Shown: positions 18,468 through 27,516, counted from the stretch's first letter. The stretch: DNA of 64,000 nucleotides from Chromobacterium piscinae (GCF_021129175.1 NZ_JAJOHV010000058.1:1-64000); one strand, 5' to 3'. Translations and numbers: made by a program. The notes: a model not told the origin generated them from the sequence alone.

Positions 18468-19118
18468 ATGAACGTCATGGATGACCGCTACGCCGCGATA
18501 GACGCCGACTTTCTCGCCCGCTTCCCGGGCGGCTTTCAAGACCCTGACTGGCAGACGCTAGCGCGCAGACACAAAAGCTACGCCAAGGCCGAAGCGTTGT
18601 GCCAGAGCGAACTGACCCGCACCAAGCTGGACATGGCGCTGGCTAGCGGCAAACTGGCCGACGCCACGCACGCCTGCCGCCAGATCATCTCGCTGGCCAC
18701 CACCGTCAGCACCTTCGAGAAGATCGCCTTCCGCAACTACATGGACAACCGCGACCTGAACCTGCCCTTCGTCCAGGCCTTGCGCGACGTGCTTCATGAT
18801 TTCGGCCCGGACAGCTTCGCCGCCTATGTCGACACGCTGGCGATGGCGCGGATGGATCCCAAGGCCAACGCCGCCAAGTGGCCGATCGTCAGCTGCTTTC
18901 TGGCCTGCTTCGATCCGCAGCTCCACGTCTGCATCAAGCCGACGACGGTGAAGAAAGTGGCGGCGCGGCTGGGCGTGGACATCCATTACCAGTCCAGGCC
19001 GAACTACGAATGCTACCTGGCTGTGCAGCGGATGGTGCTGGATTTCCGCAGCCGCAGCATGGTGGCCACCGATGTGGACAATACGCTGGCGCAGGCGGTG
19101 ATGTATTGCGCCGTGTGA
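18468..19118 (+). CDS. Unknown protein between upp and uraA
   Basis: 216 residues, soluble, with no signal peptide or membrane segment. I do not recognise the family. The C-terminal half has a conserved-looking patch VSCFLACFDPQLHVCIKPTT followed by VKKVAARLGVDIHY and RPNYECYLAVQRMVLDFRS. The N-terminal half is helical and Lys/Ala-rich. A Shine-Dalgarno AAGG lies 7 nt before the ATG. Only 34 nt separate its stop from uraA, so the two are likely co-transcribed, which hints at a link to uracil uptake or use without proving it. Confidence 0.8.
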   Translation: MNVMDDRYAAIDADFLARFPGGFQDPDWQTLARRHKSYAKAEALCQSELTRTKLDMALASGKLADATHACRQIISLATTVSTFEKIAFRNYMDNRDLNLPFVQALRDVLHDFGPDSFAAYVDTLAMARMDPKANAAKWPIVSCFLACFDPQLHVCIKPTTVKKVAARLGVDIHYQSRPNYECYLAVQRMVLDFRSRSMVATDVDNTLAQAVMYCAV

Positions 19119-19152
19119 AGACTACAAGATTACAAAACCAAAACAAGGAAGA

Positions 19153-20400
19153 ATGATGATGCAACAACTCAAGCTGGCGGTGTCCGGCGCCCAGATCCTG
19201 TTCGTCGCCTTCGGCGCGCTGGTTCTGGTGCCGCTGCTCACCGGCCTGAATCCGGCGATGGCGCTGCTCGGCGCCGGCCTCGGCACCCTGCTGTTCCAGG
19301 CATGCACGGGCCGCCAGGTGCCTATTTTCCTCGGCTCCTCCTTCGCCTTCATCGGCCCCATCATCTACTCCATCCATACCTGGGGCCAAGGCGCGACCAT
19401 GTTCGGCCTGTTCGCCGCCGGCTTCATGTACTTCGTGTTCGCCGCCGTGGTGCGCTGGCGCGGTATGGCGCTGGTCAACAAGCTGCTGCCGCCGGTGGTG
19501 ATCGGCCCGGTGATCATGATCATAGGCCTGTCGGTCGCCACCGCAGCCTCCGGCATGGCCATGGGCCAGGCCGGCGGCAAACAGGTGTTGCCGTATGAAA
19601 CTTCGCTGCTGCTGGCCGCCATCTCGCTGGCCACCACCATCGTGGTGTCCATCTACGCCCGCGGCATGTTCAAGCTGGTGCCGATTCTGGCCGGCGTCGT
19701 CGTCGGCTACATCGCCGCCGCCTTCCTCGGCGCGGTGGACTTCGCCAAACTGGCCGCCGCGCCGTGGTTCGCCGCGCCCGCCTTCCACAGCCCGGAAATC
19801 AACTGGGCGGCGGCGGCCTTCATGCTGCCGGTGGCCATCGCCCCGGCCATCGAACACATCGGCGGCGTGATGGCCATCGGCGGCGTCACCGGCAAGGACT
19901 ACACCAAGACGCCCGGCCTGCACCGCACGCTGGCCGGCGACGGCCTGGGCGTATGCGTGGCCGGCCTGATCGGCGGCCCCCCGGTGACCACCTACGCCGA
20001 AGTGACCGGCGCGGTGATGATCACCCGCAACTTCAACCCGGTGACCATGACCTGGGCTGCGGTGTTCGCCATCTGCATGGCCTTCTTCGGCAAGTTCAAC
20101 GCGCTGCTGCAGTCCATTCCGATGCCGGTGATGGGCGGCATCATGGTGCTCTTGTTCGGCACCATCGCCTCCATCGGCCTGAAAACGCTGATCGAGGCCA
20201 AGGTGGACCTGATGGAGCCGCGCAATCTGGTGATCATCTCGGTGGTGCTGACTGCCGGCATCGGCGGCCTGACCTTGAAACTGGGCGATTTCGCGCTGTC
20301 CGGCGTCGGCCTGTGCTCCTTGCTGGCCATCATCCTGAACCTGATCTTGCCGCGCCAGGCCGCCAGCCATGACGGCATCGTCGAGGGACAGGACATCTAG
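19153..20400 (+). CDS. uraA: Uracil/xanthine permease (NCS2 family)
   Basis: 415 residues, an inner-membrane nucleobase:proton symporter of the NCS2 family. About 14 hydrophobic segments are readable. The family glutamates appear in VAIAPAIEHIGGVMA and in LIGGPPVTTYAEVTGAVMITRN, both part of the substrate site in UraA. GRQVPIFLGSSFAFIGP near the N-terminus is also typical. Several ATGs open the frame; the first at 19153 follows AAGGAAG. The position downstream of upp supports uracil as substrate. Confidence 0.92.
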   Translation: MMMQQLKLAVSGAQILFVAFGALVLVPLLTGLNPAMALLGAGLGTLLFQACTGRQVPIFLGSSFAFIGPIIYSIHTWGQGATMFGLFAAGFMYFVFAAVVRWRGMALVNKLLPPVVIGPVIMIIGLSVATAASGMAMGQAGGKQVLPYETSLLLAAISLATTIVVSIYARGMFKLVPILAGVVVGYIAAAFLGAVDFAKLAAAPWFAAPAFHSPEINWAAAAFMLPVAIAPAIEHIGGVMAIGGVTGKDYTKTPGLHRTLAGDGLGVCVAGLIGGPPVTTYAEVTGAVMITRNFNPVTMTWAAVFAICMAFFGKFNALLQSIPMPVMGGIMVLLFGTIASIGLKTLIEAKVDLMEPRNLVIISVVLTAGIGGLTLKLGDFALSGVGLCSLLAIILNLILPRQAASHDGIVEGQDI

Positions 20401-20478
20401 CGCGGCTTCAGCACGTTTACATAAACTCTTGGATTTAAAAATCTTTCACAACTGGGCACACGTCAATGCGCCTGACAA

Positions 20479-20529
20479 GGTCTACACTGCAAATCAGCGC
20501 CGCGGCCTCATGCCGCGGCGCGGTAGACC
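20479..20529 (+). other. Nested inverted repeat (candidate structured RNA leader)
   Basis: Outer arms GGTCTAC (20479-20485) and GTAGACC (20523-20529) enclose a perfect 10-bp inner stem GCGCCGCGGC / GCCGCGGCGC (20497-20506 and 20512-20521) with a 5-nt loop. The internal loop is asymmetric (11 nt on the left, 1 nt on the right). No T-tract follows, so it is not an obvious terminator. It lies 79 nt past uraA and 88 nt before the small exported protein gene, so it may be part of that gene's 5' leader. Confidence 0.55.
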
Positions 20530-20616
20530 GTAGCCAAACTGCTGCCCAAACCAGCAACACCTGCCCACAGCGGCTTGACGCGGCCTGATTCCAAGCCAAG
20601 AACAAGGAAGAAAGCC

Positions 20617-20790
20617 ATGTTGAAAACCCTCGTTGTCACCGCTCTCGCGCTTTTGACGCTTTCCGGCTCCGTCATGGCCGGCGATGGCCTGTCCGTGATG
20701 TGGGCGATGCGCGGCAGGATGGACGCCCAGCTGCACGGCCAGCCCGCGCCGATGATTCCGCAGAACAATTCCATCCCGTCCAACGGTTGA
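20617..20790 (+). CDS. Tiny exported protein, paralogue 1
   Basis: 57 residues. A signal peptide (MLKTLVVTALALLTLSGSVMA) is followed by a mature peptide of about 36 residues, GDGLSVMWAMRGRMDAQL... ending in IPSNG. It shares the core AMRxRMDAQLxGQ and the MLK...SG..xAG start with the 55-residue protein encoded at 21905-22072, so the two are paralogues. The start was chosen for the AAGGAAG ribosome site 8 nt upstream; an upstream in-frame ATG at 20575 would break the signal peptide. It is convergent with the LysR gene. Function unknown. Confidence 0.75.
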   Translation: MLKTLVVTALALLTLSGSVMAGDGLSVMWAMRGRMDAQLHGQPAPMIPQNNSIPSNG

Positions 20791-20800
20791 GCCCAGTCCC

Positions 20801-20823
20801 GCCGCCGCCCCGGTGGCGGCGGC
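20801..20823. terminator. GC hairpin between convergent genes
   Basis: A 9-bp stem GCCGCCGCC / GGCGGCGGC with a 5-nt loop lies between the small exported gene and the convergent LysR gene. There is no T-run, so it is only a possible bidirectional terminator. Confidence 0.45.
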
Positions 20824-20827
20824 ATGA

Positions 20828-21727
20828 TCAGATATAAAGCTCGCCCCGCTCCACCGCCAACTCCAGCCGCTGGATGAACCACTGCATCGCCCTCCCCGGC
20901 TGTTCCTGCTTCCAAGCGAAGCACATCGGCGGGAAGCTTCCGCTTTCCTCCTCAGCCTTCTCCACCAGCTCGCCGCTGTCCAGATGGGCTAGCACGTGAG
21001 AACGCGGCAGGTGGCCGGTGCCCAGTCCCGCGACGATGGCTTTCAATTTAGCCTGGCTGCTGTGCACGGTCAGCACCTGCTGCCCTTCCAGCAGGCCGCC
21101 AGTCCGCGCCGGCAGCCGGCGCGAGGTATCGCCCACCGCCACCGCGCGGTAGCGGCGCAGCGCATGCGGCGGCACCGGCTCCGGCTCGTTCGCCAGCGGA
21201 TGGCTGGCCGCGGCCACCAGCACGAAATCGTAGTCGCCGATGTCGCGGGTGAAGTAATCCCCCGGCGGCGGCTGGTTGGGCGCGCCGATCACCAGGTCGG
21301 CGCGGTCGTCGTACAACGCATCCCATATGCCGCCAAAGCTTTCACGGATGAAATGCAGCCGGGTGTCCGACTGCAATCGGTCGAAATCGGCGATGGACGG
21401 CAGCAGCTGCTCGAAACCGACCAGATCTCCGACCACGATGCGCAGCCGGTCTTCCCAGCCCTGTGCCTGCTTGCTGACCCTGAGCTCCAGCTGCCGCGCC
21501 GCGTCCAGCAGGTGGCGGCCATCCTTCAGCAGCCGCTCGCCGGCCGGCGTCAGCCGGGCGCGGTGGCCGCTGCGGTCGTAGATGGCCACGCCCAGGCCCT
21601 GCTCCAGCTTCTGCACGGTATATGTCAGCGCCGAAGGCACTTTGAACAAGGCCTCGGCCGCCGCGGCGAAGCTGCCGTGCTGTTCGATCGCATCCAGCAC
21701 CTGCAACGCTTCCAGAGTCAGTTTCAT
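20828..21727 (-). CDS. YhaJ-like LysR-family regulator
   Basis: About 299 residues. The N-terminal HTH reads LTLEALQVLDAIEQHGSFAA with VPSALTYTVQKLEQGLGVAI, very close to E. coli YhaJ, and the effector domain also follows YhaJ (GWEDRLRIVVGDL, RADLVIGAP, SHPLANEPEPVPPHALRRYRAVAVGDTSR). An ATG at 21727 is preferred to the GTG at 21733 because AGGT lies 7 nt upstream of it. It is flanked by the two paralogous small exported proteins, convergent with the first and divergent from the second. Two related inverted repeats lie in the divergent space, so regulation of that neighbour is likely. Confidence 0.88.
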   Translation of the reverse strand: MKLTLEALQVLDAIEQHGSFAAAAEALFKVPSALTYTVQKLEQGLGVAIYDRSGHRARLTPAGERLLKDGRHLLDAARQLELRVSKQAQGWEDRLRIVVGDLVGFEQLLPSIADFDRLQSDTRLHFIRESFGGIWDALYDDRADLVIGAPNQPPPGDYFTRDIGDYDFVLVAAASHPLANEPEPVPPHALRRYRAVAVGDTSRRLPARTGGLLEGQQVLTVHSSQAKLKAIVAGLGTGHLPRSHVLAHLDSGELVEKAEEESGSFPPMCFAWKQEQPGRAMQWFIQRLELAVERGELYI

Positions 21728-21738
21728 TCGCACACCTA

Positions 21739-21755
21739 ATTCAATTTTTTTGAAT
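21739..21755. promoter_or_regulatory. Inverted repeat, candidate LysR site A
   Basis: ATTCAA-N5-TTGAAT, 12 nt upstream of the LysR start codon, fits the general T-N11-A LysR pattern. Its 13-bp core (21741-21753) recurs with one change at 21847-21859. Confidence 0.5.
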
Positions 21756-21844
21756 ACTTTGTTCGGTTCTTTTCGATTTTATCGTGGAAGCGTCCGCAAT
21801 AGAATGGTCTCCGTAACAAGAAGCCAGCAACACCCCAAATTGGA

Positions 21845-21861
21845 CATCAATATTTTTGATG
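21845..21861. promoter_or_regulatory. Inverted repeat, candidate LysR site B
   Basis: CATCAA-N5-TTGATG, 43 nt upstream of the second small exported gene. The core matches site A at 12 of 13 positions and is 106 nt away from it. Confidence 0.5.
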
Positions 21862-21904
21862 CATAAGCAAATGCTGGCGATCCACACACTGAAAGGAAAC
21901 CACC

Positions 21905-22072
21905 ATGCTGAAGCAAACCGCCATCGCCGCCCTGTCCCTGATCCTGCTGTCCGGCGCCGCCATCGCCGGCGAAGGCAACGACAATATGAAAGCCATGCGC
22001 GACCGCATGGATGCCCAGCTGCAAGGCCAGTCCCAACAGCAAGTGCAACAACAGGCTCCGGCCCAGAAGTAA
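21905..22072 (+). CDS. Tiny exported protein, paralogue 2
   Basis: 55 residues. A signal peptide (MLKQTAIAALSLILLSGAAIA) is followed by GEGNDNMKAMRDRMDAQLQG and a glutamine-rich tail (SQQQVQQQAPAQK). The AMRDRMDAQLQGQ core matches AMRGRMDAQLHGQ of the protein at 20617-20790. The ribosome site GAAAGGAAACC lies directly upstream, and a strong terminator follows 18 nt after the stop. It is divergent from the YhaJ-like regulator, with two candidate binding sites between them. No known family comes to mind. The short amphipathic mature peptide could be envelope-associated, but that is a guess. Confidence 0.75.
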   Translation: MLKQTAIAALSLILLSGAAIAGEGNDNMKAMRDRMDAQLQGQSQQQVQQQAPAQK

Positions 22073-22090
22073 TCGCCGCCTGCCGGCAAG

Positions 22091-22131
22091 AAAAAAGCGC
22101 CGCGGACCAAAAGGTCTGCGGCGCTTTTTTT
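22091..22131. terminator. Strong bidirectional terminator
   Basis: A-tract, AGCGCCGC, a mismatch, GACC-AAAA-GGTC, a mismatch, GCGGCGCT, then T7. It serves the small exported protein on the plus strand and the GNAT cluster on the minus strand. Confidence 0.9.
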
Positions 22132-22139
22132 ATTTCAGT

Positions 22140-22649
22140 TCAGGCTCGGTCGCCTCGCAAGCGGCCCATCAGCAAGGCATCGTGATAGGCGCCGTTGCGG
22201 AACGAGTGCGCGCGCATCCTCGCCTCCTCGACGAAGCCGAAACGGCGGTACAAGGCTTGCGCCGGCAGGTTGTCGGGATAGACCGTCAGCTCAATCCGTT
22301 CCAGGCCGATCCAGTTGTCGGCCAGGTCCAGCAAGGCCGCCATCAGCAGCTTGCCGACGCCCCGCCCCTGCCAATCGCGGTGGACGTTGATGCCGAGCCC
22401 GGCGATATGGGCCAGCCTTTGCTCGTCGAAACGCCACAGCCCGGCGCTCGCTACCACCTTGCCGCCCGCCGTTTCACACACCAACTGGCAGCGGCCCGCG
22501 CCCAGCATTTTTCCCATTCTCGACGCCATGGCGGCTCCGGACGGAAAAGGCAGTTGTAAGGTATTGCCGTATACCGAGGCGTCGGCGGCCAGCTCGCGCA
22601 GATCGGCCGCGTCGTCCGGCTCCAGGTGGCGGATGCGGAATTCGCTCAT
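22140..22649 (-). CDS. YhhY-like GNAT N-acetyltransferase (copy 1 of 3)
   Basis: 169 residues, a single GNAT domain. The acetyl-CoA motif A is VHRDWQGRGVGKLLMAALLD (about residues 90-110), followed by RIELTVYPDNLPAQALYRRF and the C-terminal GFVEEARMRAHSFRNGAYHD. Closest to E. coli YhhY, an amino-acid/peptide-type acetyltransferase. It is the last of three tandem paralogues and overlaps its upstream neighbour by ATGA, so all three are probably one translationally coupled operon. The substrate is unknown. Confidence 0.85.
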   Translation of the reverse strand: MSEFRIRHLEPDDAADLRELAADASVYGNTLQLPFPSGAAMASRMGKMLGAGRCQLVCETAGGKVVASAGLWRFDEQRLAHIAGLGINVHRDWQGRGVGKLLMAALLDLADNWIGLERIELTVYPDNLPAQALYRRFGFVEEARMRAHSFRNGAYHDALLMGRLRGDRA

Positions 22650-23155
22650 CGCGCCCGCTCCCCTCGCAAGCGCGCCATCGCCAGCACGTCGTGGTAGGCG
22701 CCGTCGCGCAGCGCGTAGGCGCGCATCCTGGCTTCCTCGACGAAACCGAACTTGCGGTACAGACTCTGGGCGCGGGCATTGTCGGCGAACACCGTCAGCT
22801 CAATGCGGCGCAGGCCCAGCCAGTCGTCTGCCTGCTCCAGCGCCGCAGCCATCAGCAACGAGCCTATGCCCTGGCCATGCAGGCCGGCGTCGACGCCGAT
22901 GCCGAGCTCCGCCGCGCGCAGCAGGCGCTCGCGGCCCAGCGGTATCAGTCCGGCCCAGCCCCGCGCCCTGCCGTCTCCGTCGACCGCCACCAGCACGACC
23001 CTGCCATGCTCGTTTTTTTGCAGCCACTCGCGCCGCTTGCTCAAAGATGGCCAGGGCAGGCCCAGCAGGGTACCGAACACGGCCGGGTCGCTGAACATCG
23101 CGTTCAAGGCCTCGGCGTCGGACGGTTCCGCATGGCGGATTCGATAGTCGCTCAT
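22646..23155 (-). CDS. YhhY-like GNAT N-acetyltransferase (copy 2 of 3)
   Basis: 169 residues. Motif A reads GLHGQGIGSLLMAAALEQAD, followed by RRIELTVFADNARAQSLYRK and FGFVEEARMRAYALRDGAYH. It is clearly paralogous to the flanking copies, closest to copy 1 in the C-terminal third (FVEEARMRA in both). The N-terminal half is more divergent (GLPWPSLSKRREWLQKNEHG), which suggests altered acceptor specificity. It overlaps both neighbours by four bases (ATGA). Confidence 0.85.
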   Translation of the reverse strand: MSDYRIRHAEPSDAEALNAMFSDPAVFGTLLGLPWPSLSKRREWLQKNEHGRVVLVAVDGDGRARGWAGLIPLGRERLLRAAELGIGVDAGLHGQGIGSLLMAAALEQADDWLGLRRIELTVFADNARAQSLYRKFGFVEEARMRAYALRDGAYHDVLAMARLRGERAR

Positions 23156-23667
23156 GCCTCAGCCCTCCGCGGCCAGTTCAGGCGGCCCATCACCAGCACA
23201 TCCTCCAGCTTGCCGGCGCGCAGCTGCTCCTGGCGCAGCCGACCCTCGTACTCGAAGCCGAACTTCTCGTACAGGGCGATGGCGCGGGCATTGTCGTGAA
23301 TCACCTTCAACTCGATGCGGATCAAGCCCAGCCAGTTGTCGGCCAGATCGGTGACGGCGCGCATCAAGGCCCCGCCCACGCCCTTGCCCTGCCAGTCGTC
23401 GCGCACAATCAGGAACAGGTCGGCGCTGTGGCGCACCCGCATGCCTTCGTTGACTATCAGTCCGGCCGAGCCGACCACCTCACCATCGGCACAGGCCACC
23501 AGATGATGGATATTGGCCGGCCGCTCGTTCAGCTGCTTTTCGGTGACAGACAGGGGCTGGTGCGGCAACTGCAAAGTATCAGGATAAACGCCCGGCGCGG
23601 TCTTGATGCGGTGGATGGCGGCGGCGTCGGACGGTTCGACGGAACGGATCAGGTAAGACTGGGACAT
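23152..23667 (-). CDS. YhhY-like GNAT N-acetyltransferase (copy 3 of 3, first in operon)
   Basis: 171 residues. Motif A is VRDDWQGKGVGGALMRAVTD and the following strand is RIELKVIHDNARAIALYEKF. The N-terminal pattern YPDTLQLPHQPLSV resembles the YhhY consensus (VY.NTLQ.PHP), making this the copy most like YhhY. The start at 23667 follows AGGAGACC. It is the promoter-proximal gene of the three and lies 116 nt downstream of a minus-strand AraC gene, which may or may not be cotranscribed. Confidence 0.87.
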   Translation of the reverse strand: MSQSYLIRSVEPSDAAAIHRIKTAPGVYPDTLQLPHQPLSVTEKQLNERPANIHHLVACADGEVVGSAGLIVNEGMRVRHSADLFLIVRDDWQGKGVGGALMRAVTDLADNWLGLIRIELKVIHDNARAIALYEKFGFEYEGRLRQEQLRAGKLEDVLVMGRLNWPRRAEA

Positions 23668-23783
23668 GATGGTCTCCTGGGAGCCATGGCGGACAGGCTC
23701 TGAGTTGATGGGCGCAGGCGGGATCGTCGCCAGGCCCGGCAGATCATCATGCCAAATAACTATTGTGCATTGCAATATAATTT

Positions 23784-24527
23784 TTATGCAGACAAGTAAC
23801 GCCCCGGCGTCTCCCCAAAGCATCGGCGGAAAGCGACGATGAAGGCGCTGCTGCCGGCATAGCCCAGCTCCGCCGCGCAGTAGCTGACCGACCGCCCCTC
23901 GGCCAGCAGCGCCCTGGCCCGCAGCATGCGCAGCCGCTCGCGCCATTCGGCCACCCCCATGCCGGTTTCGGCGCGGAAGTGGCGGATCAAGCTGCGCCGC
24001 GACATGCCGATGCGGCCAGCCCAGCGTTCCAGATCCCAATCCAGAGACGGCTCATCCAGCAAGGCTCCCGCCAGCTTGCGCAGCGCCGGATGGCGCGGCC
24101 AGGCCAGGCTGGCAGGATAGGGCTCGGCGCAGGCCAGTTCGTCCGCCAGCACGCTGATCAACCGCCGGGCGGCGTCCGCGCCAGCCTGCGCCGGCCAGGC
24201 GCCCAGCCGCTGGAACACGCCCTGCAGCAGCGGCGAAGCCCGCCACACGCGCAGCTCCGCCGGCAGATCCGGCAGCCAGGCGGCATCCAATTGCAGGCTC
24301 CAGCCGCGCAACTCGCCATGGTAATGCGCGCCATGCGGCATGCCCGGCGGAATCCAGCCGACGCAGCCGCCGGGCAGCAAGATGCGCCGGCCATCCGCCT
24401 CCAGCTCCAGCGCGCCTTCGCTGGCCCACGCCAGTTGCCCCTCGGCGTGGACGTGGCGCGCGGTATGGTCGCCGACGCCGCGCCGCAACGCCGCCACCGT
24501 CAGTCCCGGCAGAATGGCTCGCTCCAT
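23784..24527 (-). CDS. AraC-family transcriptional regulator
   Basis: 247 residues. The N-terminal part (about 1-130) resembles a cupin sensing domain (HVHAEGQLAWASEGALELE, GGCVGWIPPGMPHGAHYHG), with several histidines. The C-terminal AraC double HTH is at about 150-245 (MSRRSLIRHFRAETGMGVAE and SAFIVAFRRCFGETPGRYLS). Proteins of this layout often control neighbouring permease or detoxification genes. It is divergent from the unknown gene at 24623, whose start is 95 nt away, making that gene a candidate target. Confidence 0.87.
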   Translation of the reverse strand: MERAILPGLTVAALRRGVGDHTARHVHAEGQLAWASEGALELEADGRRILLPGGCVGWIPPGMPHGAHYHGELRGWSLQLDAAWLPDLPAELRVWRASPLLQGVFQRLGAWPAQAGADAARRLISVLADELACAEPYPASLAWPRHPALRKLAGALLDEPSLDWDLERWAGRIGMSRRSLIRHFRAETGMGVAEWRERLRMLRARALLAEGRSVSYCAAELGYAGSSAFIVAFRRCFGETPGRYLSA

Positions 24528-24622
24528 ATTGGCCCTTTACAGATATCTATTGGCACTATATGGAAAGCAGGCCAATCCCGCCAGCGCGATACTGGGCGCT
24601 CATTCCACGCAAGGAGTTGGCC

Positions 24623-24952
24623 ATGAAACACGTACAACACACCGAAGCCCTGTCCGCGATCAACCGCAAAGTCATCGCCGACGGCGAGACGCTGCCGGCG
24701 GTGAAGCTTCGTGACGGCAGCACGGTGCAAACCGGCACTGTCGCGACCATGCTGCTCAACATAGCCGCCTACAACCAGGGCGAGCGCGGCGAAGTGGAGC
24801 GCCAGCTGGAACTGGCGGTGCCGACGCTGTTCAAGGTGGGCCTGTTCGATCTGTTCCCGCCCGAAGAATGGATCCGGGCGGGCAATCCCGGCCGCCAGCT
24901 GGTCGGCGAAATGGCCAGCCGCTGGCAGGCTGGCCAATCGAAAAACACATAG
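24623..24952 (+). CDS. Conserved-looking unknown protein
   Basis: 109 residues, cytoplasmic, with no recognisable motif. The sequence has a clear globular look: KVIADGETLPAVKLRDGSTV, then a helix GTVATMLLNIAAYNQGERGE, then VPTLFKVGLFDLFPPEEWIR. A good AAGGAG ribosome site sits 6 nt before the ATG at 24623; an upstream in-frame ATG at 24560 lacks one. It lies opposite the AraC gene across a 95-bp divergent region and 77 nt before the isochorismatase-like gene. No function is proposed. Confidence 0.75.
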   Translation: MKHVQHTEALSAINRKVIADGETLPAVKLRDGSTVQTGTVATMLLNIAAYNQGERGEVERQLELAVPTLFKVGLFDLFPPEEWIRAGNPGRQLVGEMASRWQAGQSKNT

Positions 24953-25029
24953 GCATATTTCCGCGCCGCCCCAGCCCCTCGCCTCCGTTTTGGCGTTAAG
25001 CTGTAGCCTCGAATCGATAGGAGCGGAAC

Positions 25030-25581
25030 ATGCTGATGCAAAGACAGGAAGCCGGCCTCTTGGTAGTGGATATCCAGGACAAGCTGTTGCCGGCGGTGCA
25101 CGATGCGGAGGGGCTGCTGGCGCGCAGCCGCTGGCTGATAGGCGTAGCGCGCGACCACGGCCTGCCCATTGTGTTTTCCGAGCAATACCCGCGCGGCCTG
25201 GGCGGCACGCTGGCCGCGCTGCGGGAGGCGGCGCCCGACGCGCAGACAGTCGACAAGCTGCATTTCTCCTGCGTGGCGGCCGACTGCCTGCCGCCGGCAT
25301 TGACGGAAAAGAAGCAGATCATCGTCTGCGGCATGGAGGCGCACGTCTGCGTGCTGCAGACCGTGCTGCAGTTGCTGGCCGTCGGCAAGCGGGTCTTCGT
25401 CGTCGCCGACGCGATCTCCAGCCGCAAGCCCGCCGACATCGAATTGGCAACGACGCGGATGCGCGCGGCCGGCGCGGTCATCGTCAGCCGCGAGATGGTG
25501 CTGTTCGAGCTGCTTGAGAAATCGGGCGGCGACCACTTCAAGGCGATGAGCCAACGCTACCTGCTGGGCGATCAACCCTAA
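25030..25581 (+). CDS. Isochorismatase-like cysteine hydrolase
   Basis: 183 residues of the isochorismatase superfamily (YcaC-like). The catalytic triad is seen as Asp in LVVDIQDKLLPAV (about residue 15), Lys in TVDKLHFSC (about residue 78) and Cys in CGMEAHVCVLQT (about residue 112). The enzymes hydrolyse amides or vinyl ethers; the substrate here is not deducible. An upstream GGAG serves the ATG. The gene ends before a convergent terminator shared with the symporter gene. Confidence 0.87.
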   Translation: MLMQRQEAGLLVVDIQDKLLPAVHDAEGLLARSRWLIGVARDHGLPIVFSEQYPRGLGGTLAALREAAPDAQTVDKLHFSCVAADCLPPALTEKKQIIVCGMEAHVCVLQTVLQLLAVGKRVFVVADAISSRKPADIELATTRMRAAGAVIVSREMVLFELLEKSGGDHFKAMSQRYLLGDQP

Positions 25582-25616
25582 CGTCTGCTCGCGGTCTTTC
25601 GAACGGCCCTAAACGC

Positions 25617-25640
25617 AAAAGCCCGCCGGAAACGGCGGGC
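25617..25640. terminator. Convergent terminator
   Basis: GCCCGCCG / CGGCGGGC stem (25621-25640) with a 4-nt loop and an A4 at the left, which is a T4 on the minus strand. It sits between the isochorismatase-like gene and the Na+/alanine symporter. Confidence 0.8.
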
Positions 25641-25674
25641 TTGCTCATGGAAAGCGCGGATCGCGCCAGCGGGC

Positions 25675-27090
<1,416 letters not shown>

Positions 27091-27516
27091 GGTTTTCCTT
27101 GTTGTCCTGAGCGTATCGGCGTCCCCGGCGCGAAGCCGCGGGACAATCTCCCGGTCTGACGCCGGGTGAAATCATTGCGAGCGGCCGCAGGGCCCCCGTT
27201 TCATGCTGCGCCTAACAAAATAGTAAGGATAGGCAGGCCGGCGGAGGGCCGCGCGCGGAATGGCTCGAGTGGGGGGAAAGTCACACTGGCAGGGATGTCA
27301 GCCGCATCATTCCGCCCTGGGCGGGCTGGAATGCGCAAAAATCTAGCAATAAAGTTCCCATGCTGACAATCAAAAATAAGTAAACGAATTGCAAACAGAC
27401 TGTCTGAAAAATGTATTCAGGGGAACGCTTGGCCGCCCTATCCAAATGCTAAGCTGAAGCATTCGGCCCGAATCCGGCCATCCGGATGGCCCGCCGACAC
27501 AGGAATCGAGGCTCGG
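27091..27516. other. Long divergent intergenic region
   Basis: 426 bases between the Na+/alanine symporter (minus) and a binding-protein gene (plus). I see no plausible coding frame. The centre (about 27200-27420) is less GC-rich and probably holds both promoters. No inverted repeat strong enough to call was found. Confidence 0.5.

Noticed and set aside
20801-20823. Strong GC hairpin between the first small exported gene and the LysR gene taken as a proven terminator
   Set aside because: It lacks a T-run, so it is listed only as a possible bidirectional terminator.
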